A DNA stretch of 64,000 nucleotides, from contig NZ_JAGGLK010000002.1 in NCBI RefSeq assembly GCF_017874375.1, positions 558,001 to 622,000 of the forward strand, in the 5' to 3' direction. Of this stretch, positions 24,423 to 33,247 are shown in pieces (within the stretch, counting starts at the first letter, position 1; the number at the start of each line of letters is the position of its first letter). Made by a program: the position numbers and the translations under genes. The DNA is from Methanohalophilus levihalophilus. GTDB lineage: Archaea > Halobacteriota > Methanosarcinia > Methanosarcinales > Methanosarcinaceae. The notes under the pieces are model-generated. The model did no database searches. It was not told the origin of the DNA and worked only from the letters and a program-made list of their open reading frames with translations.

Positions 24423-25061
24423 ACGGCAAACGAAGAATTATACAAAGAATTGACTGATGCAATCGTCAGTTGCAAGAAAGACGCTGTTTTAGCAGCTGTT
24501 GCAAAAGCACGTGGTACGTTAAGTGCACCAGACATAATTGAGAAAGGTCTGGCTGCTGGTATGAACGAGGTTGGTACACTTTTTGAGAGGGGTAAATTAT
24601 TCCTTCCACACGTCATGATGGCTGCAGAAGCCATGCAGGCTGGTGTAGATGAACTTCAGGATGAAATGGGAGAGGGAGCAGGCAGTGCAAAACTCGGTGT
24701 AATTGTAAATGGTACCGTCGAAGGCGACGTACACGACATAGGTAAATCTATTGTATCCACTATGCTTCAGACCGCCGGGTTTGAAGTTCATGACATTGGC
24801 CGTGATGCTCCTGTCAAGAATTTCATTGACAAGGCAAAGGAAGTTAACGCTAACATGGTCGGTATTTCCGCACTTATGACCACCACCCTTCAGGGCCAGA
24901 AAGAAGTTATCGAGGCTCTTAAGGAAGCAGGTCTGCGCGACAAGGTCAAGGTCATGGTCGGTGGCGCTCCAGCAACCAATGCATGGGCAAAGAAAATAGG
25001 TGCTGACTGCTATGCAGAAAACGCAAGCGATGCTGTCAACAAAGCAAAGGAACTTCTCTGA
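24423..25061 (+). CDS. mtbC: Dimethylamine corrinoid protein MtbC
   Basis: About 212 residues if translation starts at ACG 24423, matching the usual MtbC length. GGAGG at 24410-24414 lies eight bases before this ACG, and the residues after it ('ANEELYKELTDAIVSCKKDA') fit the family N-terminus. No ATG, GTG or TTG lies in frame upstream. The first standard start is TTG 24450, which has no suitably placed ribosome site and would remove nine residues. The helical cap (about 1-90) precedes the B12-binding domain with D-V-H-D-I-G (His104 as lower cobalt ligand). MtbC accepts the methyl group from dimethylamine via MtbB and passes it to the CoM methyltransferase. Confidence 0.93.
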   Translation, partial: TANEELYKELTDAIVSCKKDAVLAAVAKARGTLSAPDIIEKGLAAGMNEVGTLFERGKLFLPHVMMAAEAMQAGVDELQDEMGEGAGSAKLGVIVNGTVEGDVHDIGKSIVSTMLQTAGFEVHDIGRDAPVKNFIDKAKEVNANMVGISALMTTTLQGQKEVIEALKEAGLRDKVKVMVGGAPATNAWAKKIGADCYAENASDAVNKAKELL

Positions 25062-25072
25062 GGTGATTTGAA

Positions 25073-26476
25073 ATGGCAACAGAATACATGCTCAGGATGG
25101 GTGACGGTGAAAAGATCTTCATGACAAAGGAAGACATCCTCGCTGACATCCAGGAAGGTAGCGCTGACGCAGCAGATCTCGGAGACGTTGCAGCACTTAC
25201 CGATGACGAAATGGACAAGATGCTGTCCATCATTATCAACCCTAACAGGATTGTAGGTGTTGAACCCGGAATGGAAGTTCCAATGACCCACGACATTGGT
25301 TCCATCAGGATTGATGGTGACCAGGGTAACAGTGGTGTTGGTATCCCATCCAGCCGTCTTGTCGGCTGTCAGATGCACGAGAGAGCTTTTGGTGCAGACA
25401 CAATGGAACTTGGTCACATTGACTACAGTTACAAACCCGTCAAACCTGTTATTGCACAGGAACAGCAGACAATGGAAGTTTGCCAGATGAACATGGTAAT
25501 TCCTCTGCTCTATGGTGCTATGCCAAACCTTGGTCTTTATTATACTCCAGACGGTCCATTCACCAACCCAGGCGACCTCATGAAAGCATTCAAAATAGCA
25601 GAAGCCCGTGAATCCATCGAGAAAGCAGGCGACCACGCAACCCGTGACATCACATGGGTAATGCAGCGTCTCCAGGCTGTTGGTTGTGACGGTGTCAACT
25701 TTGACACAATCGGCGCAGCTGGTGATGGTGACTTCTACGCATCCCTCTACGCAATCAAGGCACTCAGGGAAGAATTCCCTGGTATCTACATTGAAGCCGG
25801 TATGGCTGGTGAATGTACCCTTGGTATGCACGGAGAACTCGAATACGAAGGAAAGATCCTTGCAGGTCTCTGGCCACATGAGCAGGTCCCACTCGCAGAA
25901 GAAGCTGGTGCAAACGTGTTCGGTCCAGTATGTAACACCAACACAAGCAAATCCGCTGCCTGGAACCTTGCACGTGCGGTAACTTTCACCAAAGCCTGTG
26001 TTGAGACAGCCAACATTCCATGTCATGTTGACATGGGTATGGGTGTCGGTGGTATCCCAATGTTTGAGACTCCACCAATCGATGCAGTAACCCGTGCAAG
26101 CAAGGCAATGGTCGAGATTGCCGGCGTTGACGGTATATAGATCGGAGTCGGCGACCCTGTAGGTATGCCGATTGCACACATCATGGCATCCGGTCTTACC
26201 GGTATGCGCGCAGCTGGTGACCTTGTTGCCAGGATGCAGTTCGACAGCAGCATGGAACTTGCCGATGCAAAAGACTATGTTGCCAAGAAGATCGGTGTTG
26301 ACAAAGCAGACCTTGCCAACGAGCACGTCATGAGGGAAGTTCGTGAAGAACTCGACATTGGTATTATTACCTCTGTCCCAGGCTGTGCAAAGGGTATCGC
26401 TGCCAAGATGAACATCGAGAAAGTTCTTGACATCGAAATCAACAGCTGCCAGAAATTCAGGGAAACTACTGAATAA
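25073..26476 (+). CDS. mtbB: Dimethylamine methyltransferase MtbB, with pyrrolysine at an in-frame TAG
   Basis: 467 residues when the amber codon TAG at 26138-26140 is read as pyrrolysine, residue 356, the position known for Pyl in MtbB. The flanking residues are 'IAGVDGI' and '[14 protein letters not shown]'; the frame continues without any other stop to TAA 26474-26476. A stop-obeying gene finder would split this gene into two. MtbB moves a methyl group from dimethylamine to MtbC, with Pyl activating the amine. ATG 25073 follows AGGTGATTTG, 11 bases after mtbC. Codon use is strongly biased toward a few codons, as expected for a highly expressed methanogenesis gene. Confidence 0.97.
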
Positions 26477-26490
26477 TGTCTCTGATGGAG

Positions 26491-26530
26491 TGATCAGGGT
26501 CTATGGGTCCTGATTTACTTCATTTTATAT
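26491..26530 (+). terminator. Possible attenuating hairpin after mtbB
   Basis: ATCAGG and CCTGAT form a 6-bp stem (about 26491-26512) followed by a T-rich stretch. A TATA-like TTTATATTTATTATA follows at about 26525, so the permease may also have its own promoter. Confidence 0.4.
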
Positions 26531-26567
26531 TTATTATATCTATAAAATATGGAGCGTGGTGTTAATT

Positions 26568-28058
26568 ATGAGCGATGAGAAACCAGAAGGTATAGACTGG
26601 CATCATGCAGAGCAGTGTGCCAAAGTGGTTTGTGAAACCGGTGAAGGCAGTGGTCTTGAACGTACCATTGACTGGAAACAAGGTCTTGCAATCGCTGTTG
26701 GTGTACCTCTGTTGATTATGCCATCAATTGGATATTTTGCAAGCTGGTTGTGGTCAGCTGCAATTATTGTATGGGGTCTTTCCGTATTCCAGGGATTCAT
26801 GCAGAACCTGGCTTATGGTGAGCTCGCAACAACTTTCCCGAATGCATCAGGTCTTCCGGGATTTGCACAAAACGTTTTCAAAACGCGTGATCATGTAGGA
26901 AAATATGATAAAGGTAAACTAATCGGTGGATTTAGCGCATGGAGCTACTGGTTCGCATGGAACCCTGTCCTTGCTATCTTCGCAATCCTTGTAGGTTTCT
27001 ACCTGCACAGCCTGTTCCCGTCAGTTGCTGCCAGTTTCACTGAATACCAGCTATCACTTATAGCAGGTGTCGTGATTTTCGGCGGTATGATTCTTGTCAA
27101 CTACCGTGGTCTTTCAAGTGGTGCAACAGTTGGTTACATTCTTGCAGCCTTCTCACTATTGCCTTTGATAATAATTACTCTTGCACCATATGCAACAGGT
27201 GACTTCGTAGCTGCTAACATTACAAACAACTGGTTGCCAGACACCTGGGTATGGAATACACATCATATTCTGATATTGCTCGGTATCTTCGCAATGGCAC
27301 AATGGAGCGCATGCGCATGGGAAACTGCTGCTATCTATGGTCCTGAATACAAGAACCCAGGTAGCGACGTACCAAAAGCACTCTTCTCCTGTGGTGCAAT
27401 TTGTCTCTTCGCATACGTTATTGTGCAGACCACAGTTACCGGTGTACTCGGTATCGATGGTATTGCTGCCGCACCAATTGACCCAATGCTTCCTGTTGCA
27501 CAGGCAGCTCTCGGTGACATTGGTTCAACAATTGCTGTTGTAATGCTCATTGCTGCTATGACATTGATCATCCAGACTGCATACCTTGGTTCCGCAAGGG
27601 CAATGCACTCAATGGCAACAGAAGGAAACCTTCCAAAGATTTTCGCAAATGTCAATGCTCATGGTACTCCTGTACTTGCAATGGTCTTTATTGGTCTTTT
27701 CAACCTTGGTCTCATTGCAATGGGTGGTGCCCCTGCAGCTATCCTCGCAGCATCAGCAATCGGATACGTTTGTGCAAACGGTATCAGCCTTTTCGCATAC
27801 GTAAAAGCAAAGATGAACCCACACCTTGCAGGTCTTGACAGGCCATTCAAAGCACCAGGTGGATGGAAGAATGTAGCTCTCCTATTCGGTCTGTTCAACA
27901 TCCCATTCTGTCTGATTGGTGTAATGTATCTCAACATCGTTGAAGGTAGTTTCATGACTACTGCTGTCGGTGTTGTCGTGCTTGCCCTGTACATCCCACT
28001 CTGGTTCTACTCCCAGCATGAAAGTTATGATGCTGAGGCAGCAGCCAGCGCACAGTGA
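26568..28058 (+). CDS. APC-family permease, probable methylamine transporter
   Basis: About 496 residues from ATG 26568; GTG 26556 would add four. Around twelve membrane spans are visible ('GLAIAVGVPLLIMPSIGYFA', 'YQLSLIAGVVIFGGMILVNY', 'TIAVVMLIAAMTLIIQTAYL', 'NVALLFGLFNIPFCLIGVMY'). The N-terminal cytoplasmic segment has 'DWHHAEQCAKVVCETGEGSG'. It resembles the amino acid/polyamine-type permeases found in methylamine methyltransferase operons of Methanosarcinaceae (MttP/MtmP group). Position directly after mtbCB argues for dimethylamine uptake. Codon bias matches mtbB. A terminator follows. Confidence 0.82.
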   Translation: MSDEKPEGIDWHHAEQCAKVVCETGEGSGLERTIDWKQGLAIAVGVPLLIMPSIGYFASWLWSAAIIVWGLSVFQGFMQNLAYGELATTFPNASGLPGFAQNVFKTRDHVGKYDKGKLIGGFSAWSYWFAWNPVLAIFAILVGFYLHSLFPSVAASFTEYQLSLIAGVVIFGGMILVNYRGLSSGATVGYILAAFSLLPLIIITLAPYATGDFVAANITNNWLPDTWVWNTHHILILLGIFAMAQWSACAWETAAIYGPEYKNPGSDVPKALFSCGAICLFAYVIVQTTVTGVLGIDGIAAAPIDPMLPVAQAALGDIGSTIAVVMLIAAMTLIIQTAYLGSARAMHSMATEGNLPKIFANVNAHGTPVLAMVFIGLFNLGLIAMGGAPAAILAASAIGYVCANGISLFAYVKAKMNPHLAGLDRPFKAPGGWKNVALLFGLFNIPFCLIGVMYLNIVEGSFMTTAVGVVVLALYIPLWFYSQHESYDAEAAASAQ

Positions 28059-28094
28059 AAAAATCGAACGTCCAAAACCAACCTACGAAAGGAT

Positions 28095-28160
28095 TAGGAA
28101 GCCCCGAAAAGAACTCCTGGGGCTCCTACCTTTCACTCCAACTTTTCTTTTTTCCCTTGA
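28095..28160 (+). terminator. Terminator after the permease
   Basis: AAGCCCC and GGGGCTCC form a strong GC-rich stem with a bulge (about 28098-28127), followed by pyrimidine- and T-rich sequence with TTTTCTTTTTT. It ends the mtbC-mtbB-permease unit. Confidence 0.6.
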
Positions 28161-28284
28161 ATTTTTATTAATTTATACTGATTTTTTATAAGTATAATTT
28201 TAATGACATTAAATTTATATTCTAAAAGTTTAAGTATGATTGGATCTTTGTCCTTCTAGCTCAATCCCCCCTCAGAGTGAAAAA

Positions 28285-28464
28285 ATGATAGAAATAGAAG
28301 ATCTGATTATAGGATTGCTCCTTCTATCAGTTGGAGTATTTTTCATTGTCTACGTTTTGTATACCGGTGGAGATGTTTATCTTCTAAATATGAAGGATAT
28401 TGTATTTGCCTTCATTCTGATATCTTTGTTTACAAGATTCAGCTCCATACGAAGAACCCCCTAA
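28285..28464 (+). CDS. Small two-span membrane protein, unknown
   Basis: 59 residues from ATG 28285 (weak ribosome site GAGTG). Acidic start 'MIEIEDL', then two hydrophobic spans 'IIGLLLLSVGVFFIVYVLY' and 'KDIVFAFILISLFTRF' joined by a short loop with 'TGGDVYLLN', and a basic end 'SSIRRTP'. No family is recognised. The length, charge pattern and stop placement make a real gene plausible, but there is no supporting neighbour. Confidence 0.4.
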   Translation: MIEIEDLIIGLLLLSVGVFFIVYVLYTGGDVYLLNMKDIVFAFILISLFTRFSSIRRTP

Positions 28465-28479
28465 AAACGACAATAGTGA

Positions 28480-28490
28480 TTTATATATAA
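28480..28490 (+). promoter_or_regulatory. TATA box giving a probable leaderless transcript
   Basis: TTTATATATAA at 28480-28490. Transcription about 25 bases on would begin at about 28509-28511, exactly at the second ATG of the U32 gene, which has no ribosome site. Confidence 0.5.
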
Positions 28491-28508
28491 ACTCATATGT
28501 CTTGCAGC

Positions 28509-29720
28509 ATGAGTCCTGAGCTAAGGCATTATCCTGATCTTGTAGCAGGTGTAAAAAATCTCTCTGCCCTGAATGCATGTAAGGATCATGTTGATGCAGT
28601 TTATTTTTCCATCGACAGGCTCAGCCTGAGATCTCGTGCCCGCGATATCACAATGGCGAACCTATCTGGTTTTGTTAATTCTATCCACGATGCAGGTTTA
28701 AGAGGATATTTAGCGGTCAACTCAGTGATTTACCCGAAGGACATGGCTCTTCTTCGGGAGGTGATGGATTGTGCTGAAGCTTCTGGCGTTGATTCTGTAA
28801 TTTGCTGGGATCCGGCTGCAATAAGTGAGGCCTCTGATAGGGGGCTGCGAATTCATATTTCTACCCAGGCAAATGTGTCAAACTGGAAAACGGCCGAGGT
28901 TTACAGGTCTCTGGGTGCGGATCGTGTTGTTCTTTCAAGGGAATTATCGCTTGAGCAGATCCGGGATATTCGGGAGCATACAGATGTTGAACTGGAAGTT
29001 TTCGTACACGGGGCGATGTGCCAGGCTATTTCCGGAAGGTGTTATCTTTCGGCATATCTTCTAGGAGGTTCCGGGAATTGCGGAGATTGCACACAGCCCT
29101 GCAGGTGGGAATGGGATCTGGTTTCAGATGATGGTTCAACCGTTGAAGTAGGCGGAAATTACCTGCTCAGTGCCAAGGATCTCTGCATGATTGAACATGT
29201 TCCGAAACTGGTCGATTCCGGTGTCGATGCTTTCAAGCTGGAAGGCCGGCTGCGTGATCCCCGATACACTTCCACGGTTTCCAGATGCTATTCTATGGCT
29301 TTGTCATCTGTGAAAGAAGGTACGTTTACAAATGAAAAAGCAAGAACGTGGAAAGAAGAGCTTGAATCAGTTTATCATCGTGGTTTTTCCACGGGGTTCT
29401 ATTTTGGAAATCCTTCGAAAGACGGATTTATGCTTGACAAGGATATGAATGCTTCAAAAACCATGAAACAGGCAGTTGGAGTAATAACAAATTATTATAG
29501 CAAAAATAGTGCGGCTGCCCTGAATCTTTATGAGTCCTCTATTTCAATTGGAGACAAAATTGTCATTGAGGGGCATTCCACTTACCTTGAGCAGGAAGTA
29601 AAATCACTGATCCTGGATGGTTCATCTGTGCAGACTGCAGAAAAGGGTGCAGAAGTGGGATTGGCCGTCGAGGGCAAAGTTCGTGAGAACGACAGGGTGT
29701 CAAAGATGGTGGGCCAGTGA
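28509..29720 (+). CDS. Peptidase U32-family protein
   Basis: About 403 residues from ATG 28509, chosen because it coincides with the predicted transcription start; ATG 28497 would add four residues but lies only seven bases after the TATA box. TIM-barrel-like N-terminal part with 'VDAVYFSIDRLSLRSRARDI' and 'HISTQANVSNWKTAEVYRSL'. The U32 cysteine signature is present as 'HGAMCQAISGRCYLSAYL', 'GNCGDCTQPCRW' and 'DAFKLEGRLRDPRY'. A small C-terminal beta domain ('ISIGDKIVIEGHS') follows. Despite the name, many U32 proteins modify tRNA or cofactors through hydroxylation or related Fe-S chemistry; the exact reaction cannot be told here. Confidence 0.82.
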   Translation: MSPELRHYPDLVAGVKNLSALNACKDHVDAVYFSIDRLSLRSRARDITMANLSGFVNSIHDAGLRGYLAVNSVIYPKDMALLREVMDCAEASGVDSVICWDPAAISEASDRGLRIHISTQANVSNWKTAEVYRSLGADRVVLSRELSLEQIRDIREHTDVELEVFVHGAMCQAISGRCYLSAYLLGGSGNCGDCTQPCRWEWDLVSDDGSTVEVGGNYLLSAKDLCMIEHVPKLVDSGVDAFKLEGRLRDPRYTSTVSRCYSMALSSVKEGTFTNEKARTWKEELESVYHRGFSTGFYFGNPSKDGFMLDKDMNASKTMKQAVGVITNYYSKNSAAALNLYESSISIGDKIVIEGHSTYLEQEVKSLILDGSSVQTAEKGAEVGLAVEGKVRENDRVSKMVGQ

Positions 29721-29732
29721 ATCTGCGTCATC

Positions 29733-29749
29733 TTATAAATCTATAAATA
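29733..29749 (+). promoter_or_regulatory. TATA boxes before top6B
   Basis: Two overlapping candidates, TTATAAAT (29733-29740) and TATAAATA (29742-29749), about 65-80 bases before top6B, with a GAGGGGAT ribosome site near its ATG. Confidence 0.45.
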
Positions 29750-29813
29750 GGTTGCAAGCAGTGGTTTATCCTGATTTTGAATAACAGATCTGGTCTTTGA
29801 GGGGATTAGTCAT

Positions 29814-31664
29814 ATGCCAGTGCCAATTGCAGAAGAACTTGCAAAAAAACAGCAAGCGATTAGTGTCGCAGAATTTTTTGAGAAGAACAGGCAGATTCTG
29901 GGTTTTGACTCTGCCCCACGAAGTCTTATTACAACGGTAAAGGAAGCCGTTGACAACTCACTTGATGCGTGTGAGGAAGCCAGCATCTTGCCGGATATTA
30001 TGCTGGAGGTAAGACGTTCCGGAAAGAGCGGTGTTTCCATTGTGATTGAAGACAATGGACCGGGAATTGTCAGGGAACAAATCCCAAATGTGTTTGCAAG
30101 ATTGCTCTACGGTTCACGTTTCCATGCTCTTAAGCAAAGCCGTGGACAGCAGGGTATCGGTATATCTGCCGCTGTCCTATATTCCCAGTTGACATCAGGT
30201 CATCCTACTAAAATCATTTCCAAAATTAGTCCCACTTCGCCTGCTCACTACTATGAACTAATGGTCAACACAAAAACAAACGAACCTGAAATCCTGCATG
30301 ATGATATAATAGAATGGGACAGGCCACACGGAACACGTGTTGAACTTGAAATGGAAGCTGCTTATGTGAAAGGCAGACGTCAGTCTGTAGAGGAGTACCT
30401 GAAGGCTACTGCGATTGTCAATCCCCATGCCCGCATCACTCTTATTGATCCTGATGGTGTTAAAACAACTTTTGAAAGGGTAACAGATCGCATACCTGAA
30501 CCTGCAAAGGATATTCTCCCCCATCCTCATGGCATTGAACTGGGTACGCTCATGAAAATGCTCAGGTATACCGACAGGCAAAAGCTGGCTCCATTTTTAC
30601 GCTATTCTTTCTCTAAAATAGGATTGCAGACCGCCGAGGAAATTTGTCTTGCATCCGGACTTGATCCCGACACTCCACCCTCCGAATTGGGGCGTGAAGA
30701 GGCCCGGAAATTGCTCGATGCTTTCCAGAAAGTTAAGATCATGTCTCCCCCAACGGATTGCCTGTCTCCGATTAGTGAAGATCTTGTGTACAAGGGTCTT
30801 AACAAAGAGTATAAGGTTGATTTCATTGCAACTGCTACCAGAACTCCTTCGGTATTCTCAGGAAATCCGTTCGTTGTAGAAGTCGGTCTTGCTTACGGTG
30901 GCGACCTTCCAAAGGAAGAACGTGTCGGCATAATGCGTTTTGCAAACAAAGTTCCTCTCCTGTATCAGCAGGGAGGTTGTGTCACCACCCATGCAGTTGA
31001 GTCCATCAAATGGAAACAATATGGTCTTAACCAGCCAGGTGGCGGTTTGCCAGTAGCTCCGGTTGTCCTTCTCGTACATGTTGCTTCTACTAATGTTCCG
31101 TTTACTTCTGAGTCCAAGGATGCAATTGCAGATATTCCGGAAATCCAGAATGAAGTGGAACTTGCTCTCAAGGAAGTGGGAAGGAAACTCAACAAATTCC
31201 TCAAAAGACAGGGAAACCTGAAAAAAAGGCGTGAGAAGGAAGTTATCATCACAAAAGTCCTTCCGAAAATGGCAGAGAAACTCGCAGAAACCCTTGACAA
31301 GGAAGTTCCCGATATTAATCCTGTAGTTGCCCGTGTTATGGGTAATCTTTTGGTTCATCGGCAGGCAAGTCAGAATGGTAATGGTGGGATGGATGTTTCA
31401 CTTAAAGTTACCAATTATACCAGTAAAAAACTCGATTTCAGGTTGCATGAAATTCTGCCGGAACAGGTAACTGCTTCACCAGAAGCAAAGATTGTGAGTA
31501 TGGGTTCAGATAATGATCATATCTGGAAAATGTCACTTCCTGTGGGCGATACGAGAGTTATTACTTATTCAACAAGCAGTGATTTCCGCATTCCTGATTC
31601 AATTGTTGAAGGAGTTGAGGAAGACATAGTTACAGGTGCAAAAGCAATCATGGGGGTTGTATGA
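29814..31664 (+). CDS. top6B: DNA topoisomerase VI subunit B
   Basis: 616 residues. GHKL ATPase motifs: '[20 protein letters not shown]' (Bergerat N box), '[20 protein letters not shown]' (G1 box), and '[20 protein letters not shown]' (G2/ATP lid). The H2TH and transducer domains follow, with the switch lysine region '[10 protein letters not shown]'. Top6B uses ATP to open and close the gate of the type IIB topoisomerase that relaxes and decatenates DNA. Coupled to top6A by a four-base overlap. Confidence 0.96.
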   Translation: MPVPIAEELAKKQQAISVAEFFEKNRQILGFDSAPRSLITTVKEAVDNSLDACEEASILPDIMLEVRRSGKSGVSIVIEDNGPGIVREQIPNVFARLLYGSRFHALKQSRGQQGIGISAAVLYSQLTSGHPTKIISKISPTSPAHYYELMVNTKTNEPEILHDDIIEWDRPHGTRVELEMEAAYVKGRRQSVEEYLKATAIVNPHARITLIDPDGVKTTFERVTDRIPEPAKDILPHPHGIELGTLMKMLRYTDRQKLAPFLRYSFSKIGLQTAEEICLASGLDPDTPPSELGREEARKLLDAFQKVKIMSPPTDCLSPISEDLVYKGLNKEYKVDFIATATRTPSVFSGNPFVVEVGLAYGGDLPKEERVGIMRFANKVPLLYQQGGCVTTHAVESIKWKQYGLNQPGGGLPVAPVVLLVHVASTNVPFTSESKDAIADIPEIQNEVELALKEVGRKLNKFLKRQGNLKKRREKEVIITKVLPKMAEKLAETLDKEVPDINPVVARVMGNLLVHRQASQNGNGGMDVSLKVTNYTSKKLDFRLHEILPEQVTASPEAKIVSMGSDNDHIWKMSLPVGDTRVITYSTSSDFRIPDSIVEGVEEDIVTGAKAIMGVV

Positions 31665-32770
31665 TGGCAGACAAAAATGAACACCGAAAAGAACATGACA
31701 GGCTTGCTGAAGACAGACTTATGGGGCTTGCCGGAAGGCTTTACTCCCAGTTTGTAGACGGGCATGTGCCTTCAGTAAACATGCCAACGCGTACTAAAAA
31801 CAATCTTGAGTATAGTGAAGAGAGTGATGTCTGGGTTTACGGTGACAGGGAAAGCGAGAGAAGTGCCAAGACTGTCAAAGGCGCCTTCCAGCTATTGAAG
31901 ACTTCACATGTTGTTGATTTCCTTGTGAAAAATCACCTTGCAAGCAACCGCGGATCGACTTTGAGGGAGCTGTATTACATCTCCGAAAACTGGGGTATTG
32001 GCAAGTTCAAGGAACAGCCTGAAAGTGACCGTCTCATCGAGGATCTTGAAGTAATAACAAGTTTGCAGAGAGAATATTTCCACATGCGTCCTGAGGAAGA
32101 TGGCGCAACGATGTTTGGTCCTATAAGAATTCAGGAAGAAACCAAACGTGGAAACCGTATCATCCACTGTCAGGAAGATGTAGGGGAAAGCGGATACCAG
32201 ATTCCCTTTAACGTGGAAAACATTGATTTCATCGACCATGACGCAAAGTTTATAATCGCAATCGAGACTGGTGGTATGTATGCCCGTTTAATCGAGAACG
32301 GTTTTGACGAGGAATACAATGCTATTCTTGTTCACCTCAAGGGGCAGCCCGCCCGCTCAACCCGAAGGCTCATCAAGAGGATGAATGAGGAACTGGGCAT
32401 TCCTGTTGTAGTGTTTACTGATGGTGATCCCTGGTCCTATCGTATTTACGCATCTGTTGCATACGGTGCGATAAAAACGGCCCACCTTTCCGAATTCATG
32501 GCAACTCCTGCTGCAAAGTTCATAGGAGTGCAACCTTCGGATATTGTGGAATACGAACTTTCCACCGATAAACTCACGGATAAGGATGTGGATGCGCTGA
32601 GAAGTGAGTTGACAGATCCCCGTTTTGATACTGATTACTGGAAGGATCAGATTAAACTCCAGCTTGAAATAAAGAAAAAGGCAGAACAGCAGGCCTTTGC
32701 TGGTAAGGGTCTTGATTTTGTAACCAAGACATACCTGCCCGACAGGCTTTCGGACATGGGAGTGATCTGA
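31661..32770 (+). CDS. top6A: DNA topoisomerase VI subunit A
   Basis: 369 residues, start overlapping the top6B stop. Spo11-related: the catalytic tyrosine lies in '[14 protein letters not shown]', and the Toprim acidic residues in '[18 protein letters not shown]' and '[20 protein letters not shown]'. It cuts both strands of DNA, with Top6B as ATPase partner. Length and motif order are standard. Confidence 0.96.
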   Translation: MMADKNEHRKEHDRLAEDRLMGLAGRLYSQFVDGHVPSVNMPTRTKNNLEYSEESDVWVYGDRESERSAKTVKGAFQLLKTSHVVDFLVKNHLASNRGSTLRELYYISENWGIGKFKEQPESDRLIEDLEVITSLQREYFHMRPEEDGATMFGPIRIQEETKRGNRIIHCQEDVGESGYQIPFNVENIDFIDHDAKFIIAIETGGMYARLIENGFDEEYNAILVHLKGQPARSTRRLIKRMNEELGIPVVVFTDGDPWSYRIYASVAYGAIKTAHLSEFMATPAAKFIGVQPSDIVEYELSTDKLTDKDVDALRSELTDPRFDTDYWKDQIKLQLEIKKKAEQQAFAGKGLDFVTKTYLPDRLSDMGVI

Positions 32771-32775
32771 GAAGA

Positions 32776-33021
32776 TCACTTCAGGATTTTTGCTTTTTTA
32801 ACCAAATCTGCAATTGGTTCTTTTACCTGCAATCCTTCATACATCCGCTCCTTGTCAATCCACATGTCAGATGCAGACTGGAGTCCGGATGTTTTGTGAG
32901 GTTCATAGTGGATGCCCTCAAAATGAGGCAGTTCCCGTGATTTCAGAAGCCCGTTCTCCCCTACGATGTTGAATTCCTTCCTTTGCTCGGGTTTCTGTAA
33001 GTTCTTGTTTTCCTCTGGCAT
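32776..33021 (-). CDS. Small conserved-looking hypothetical protein
   Basis: 81 residues from ATG 33021, chosen because GAGGTGAG lies five bases upstream; the longer frame to 33030 lacks this. Charged, soluble, no membrane span: 'MPEENKNLQKPEQRKEF', 'HFEGIHYEPHKTSGLQSASD' and 'KEPIADLVKKAKILK'. Convergent with top6A, ending six bases from its stop. No family recognised. The good ribosome site supports a real gene. Confidence 0.55.
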   Translation of the reverse strand: MPEENKNLQKPEQRKEFNIVGENGLLKSRELPHFEGIHYEPHKTSGLQSASDMWIDKERMYEGLQVKEPIADLVKKAKILK

Positions 33022-33247
33022 TGTTCTCACCTCTTTGTTGGTTTTCTAGGTATTAATTGTTTTCCGGGGGTGCATTGTTTTATGTTTGTTTTGCTATGTA
33101 GCAATTACTGAAAATGGATTCATGACAATTATTTCTACATTGGATTGTGTGGGATGGATTATTCACAGATTTCATATTAAAAAGATAAGATAACATATTT
33201 TTTATAGTATAATTCATTATTTCTATCCGTACAAAAAATGATTTATT
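33022..33247. other. AT-rich intergenic region before the beta-helix gene
   Basis: 226 AT-rich bases. A TATA-like TTTTTTATAGTATAA lies near 33198-33212 and probably drives the beta-helix gene. No ribosome site, hairpin or repeat stands out. Confidence 0.4.

Noticed and set aside
25010-26326. 438-residue open frame on the minus strand across mtbB
   Set aside because: It is antisense to mtbB, rich in Cys, His and Thr with no family likeness; it arises from the strong codon bias of mtbB.
26165-26476. Separate 103-residue gene after the mtbB amber codon
   Set aside because: It is the C-terminal part of MtbB read through the pyrrolysine codon.
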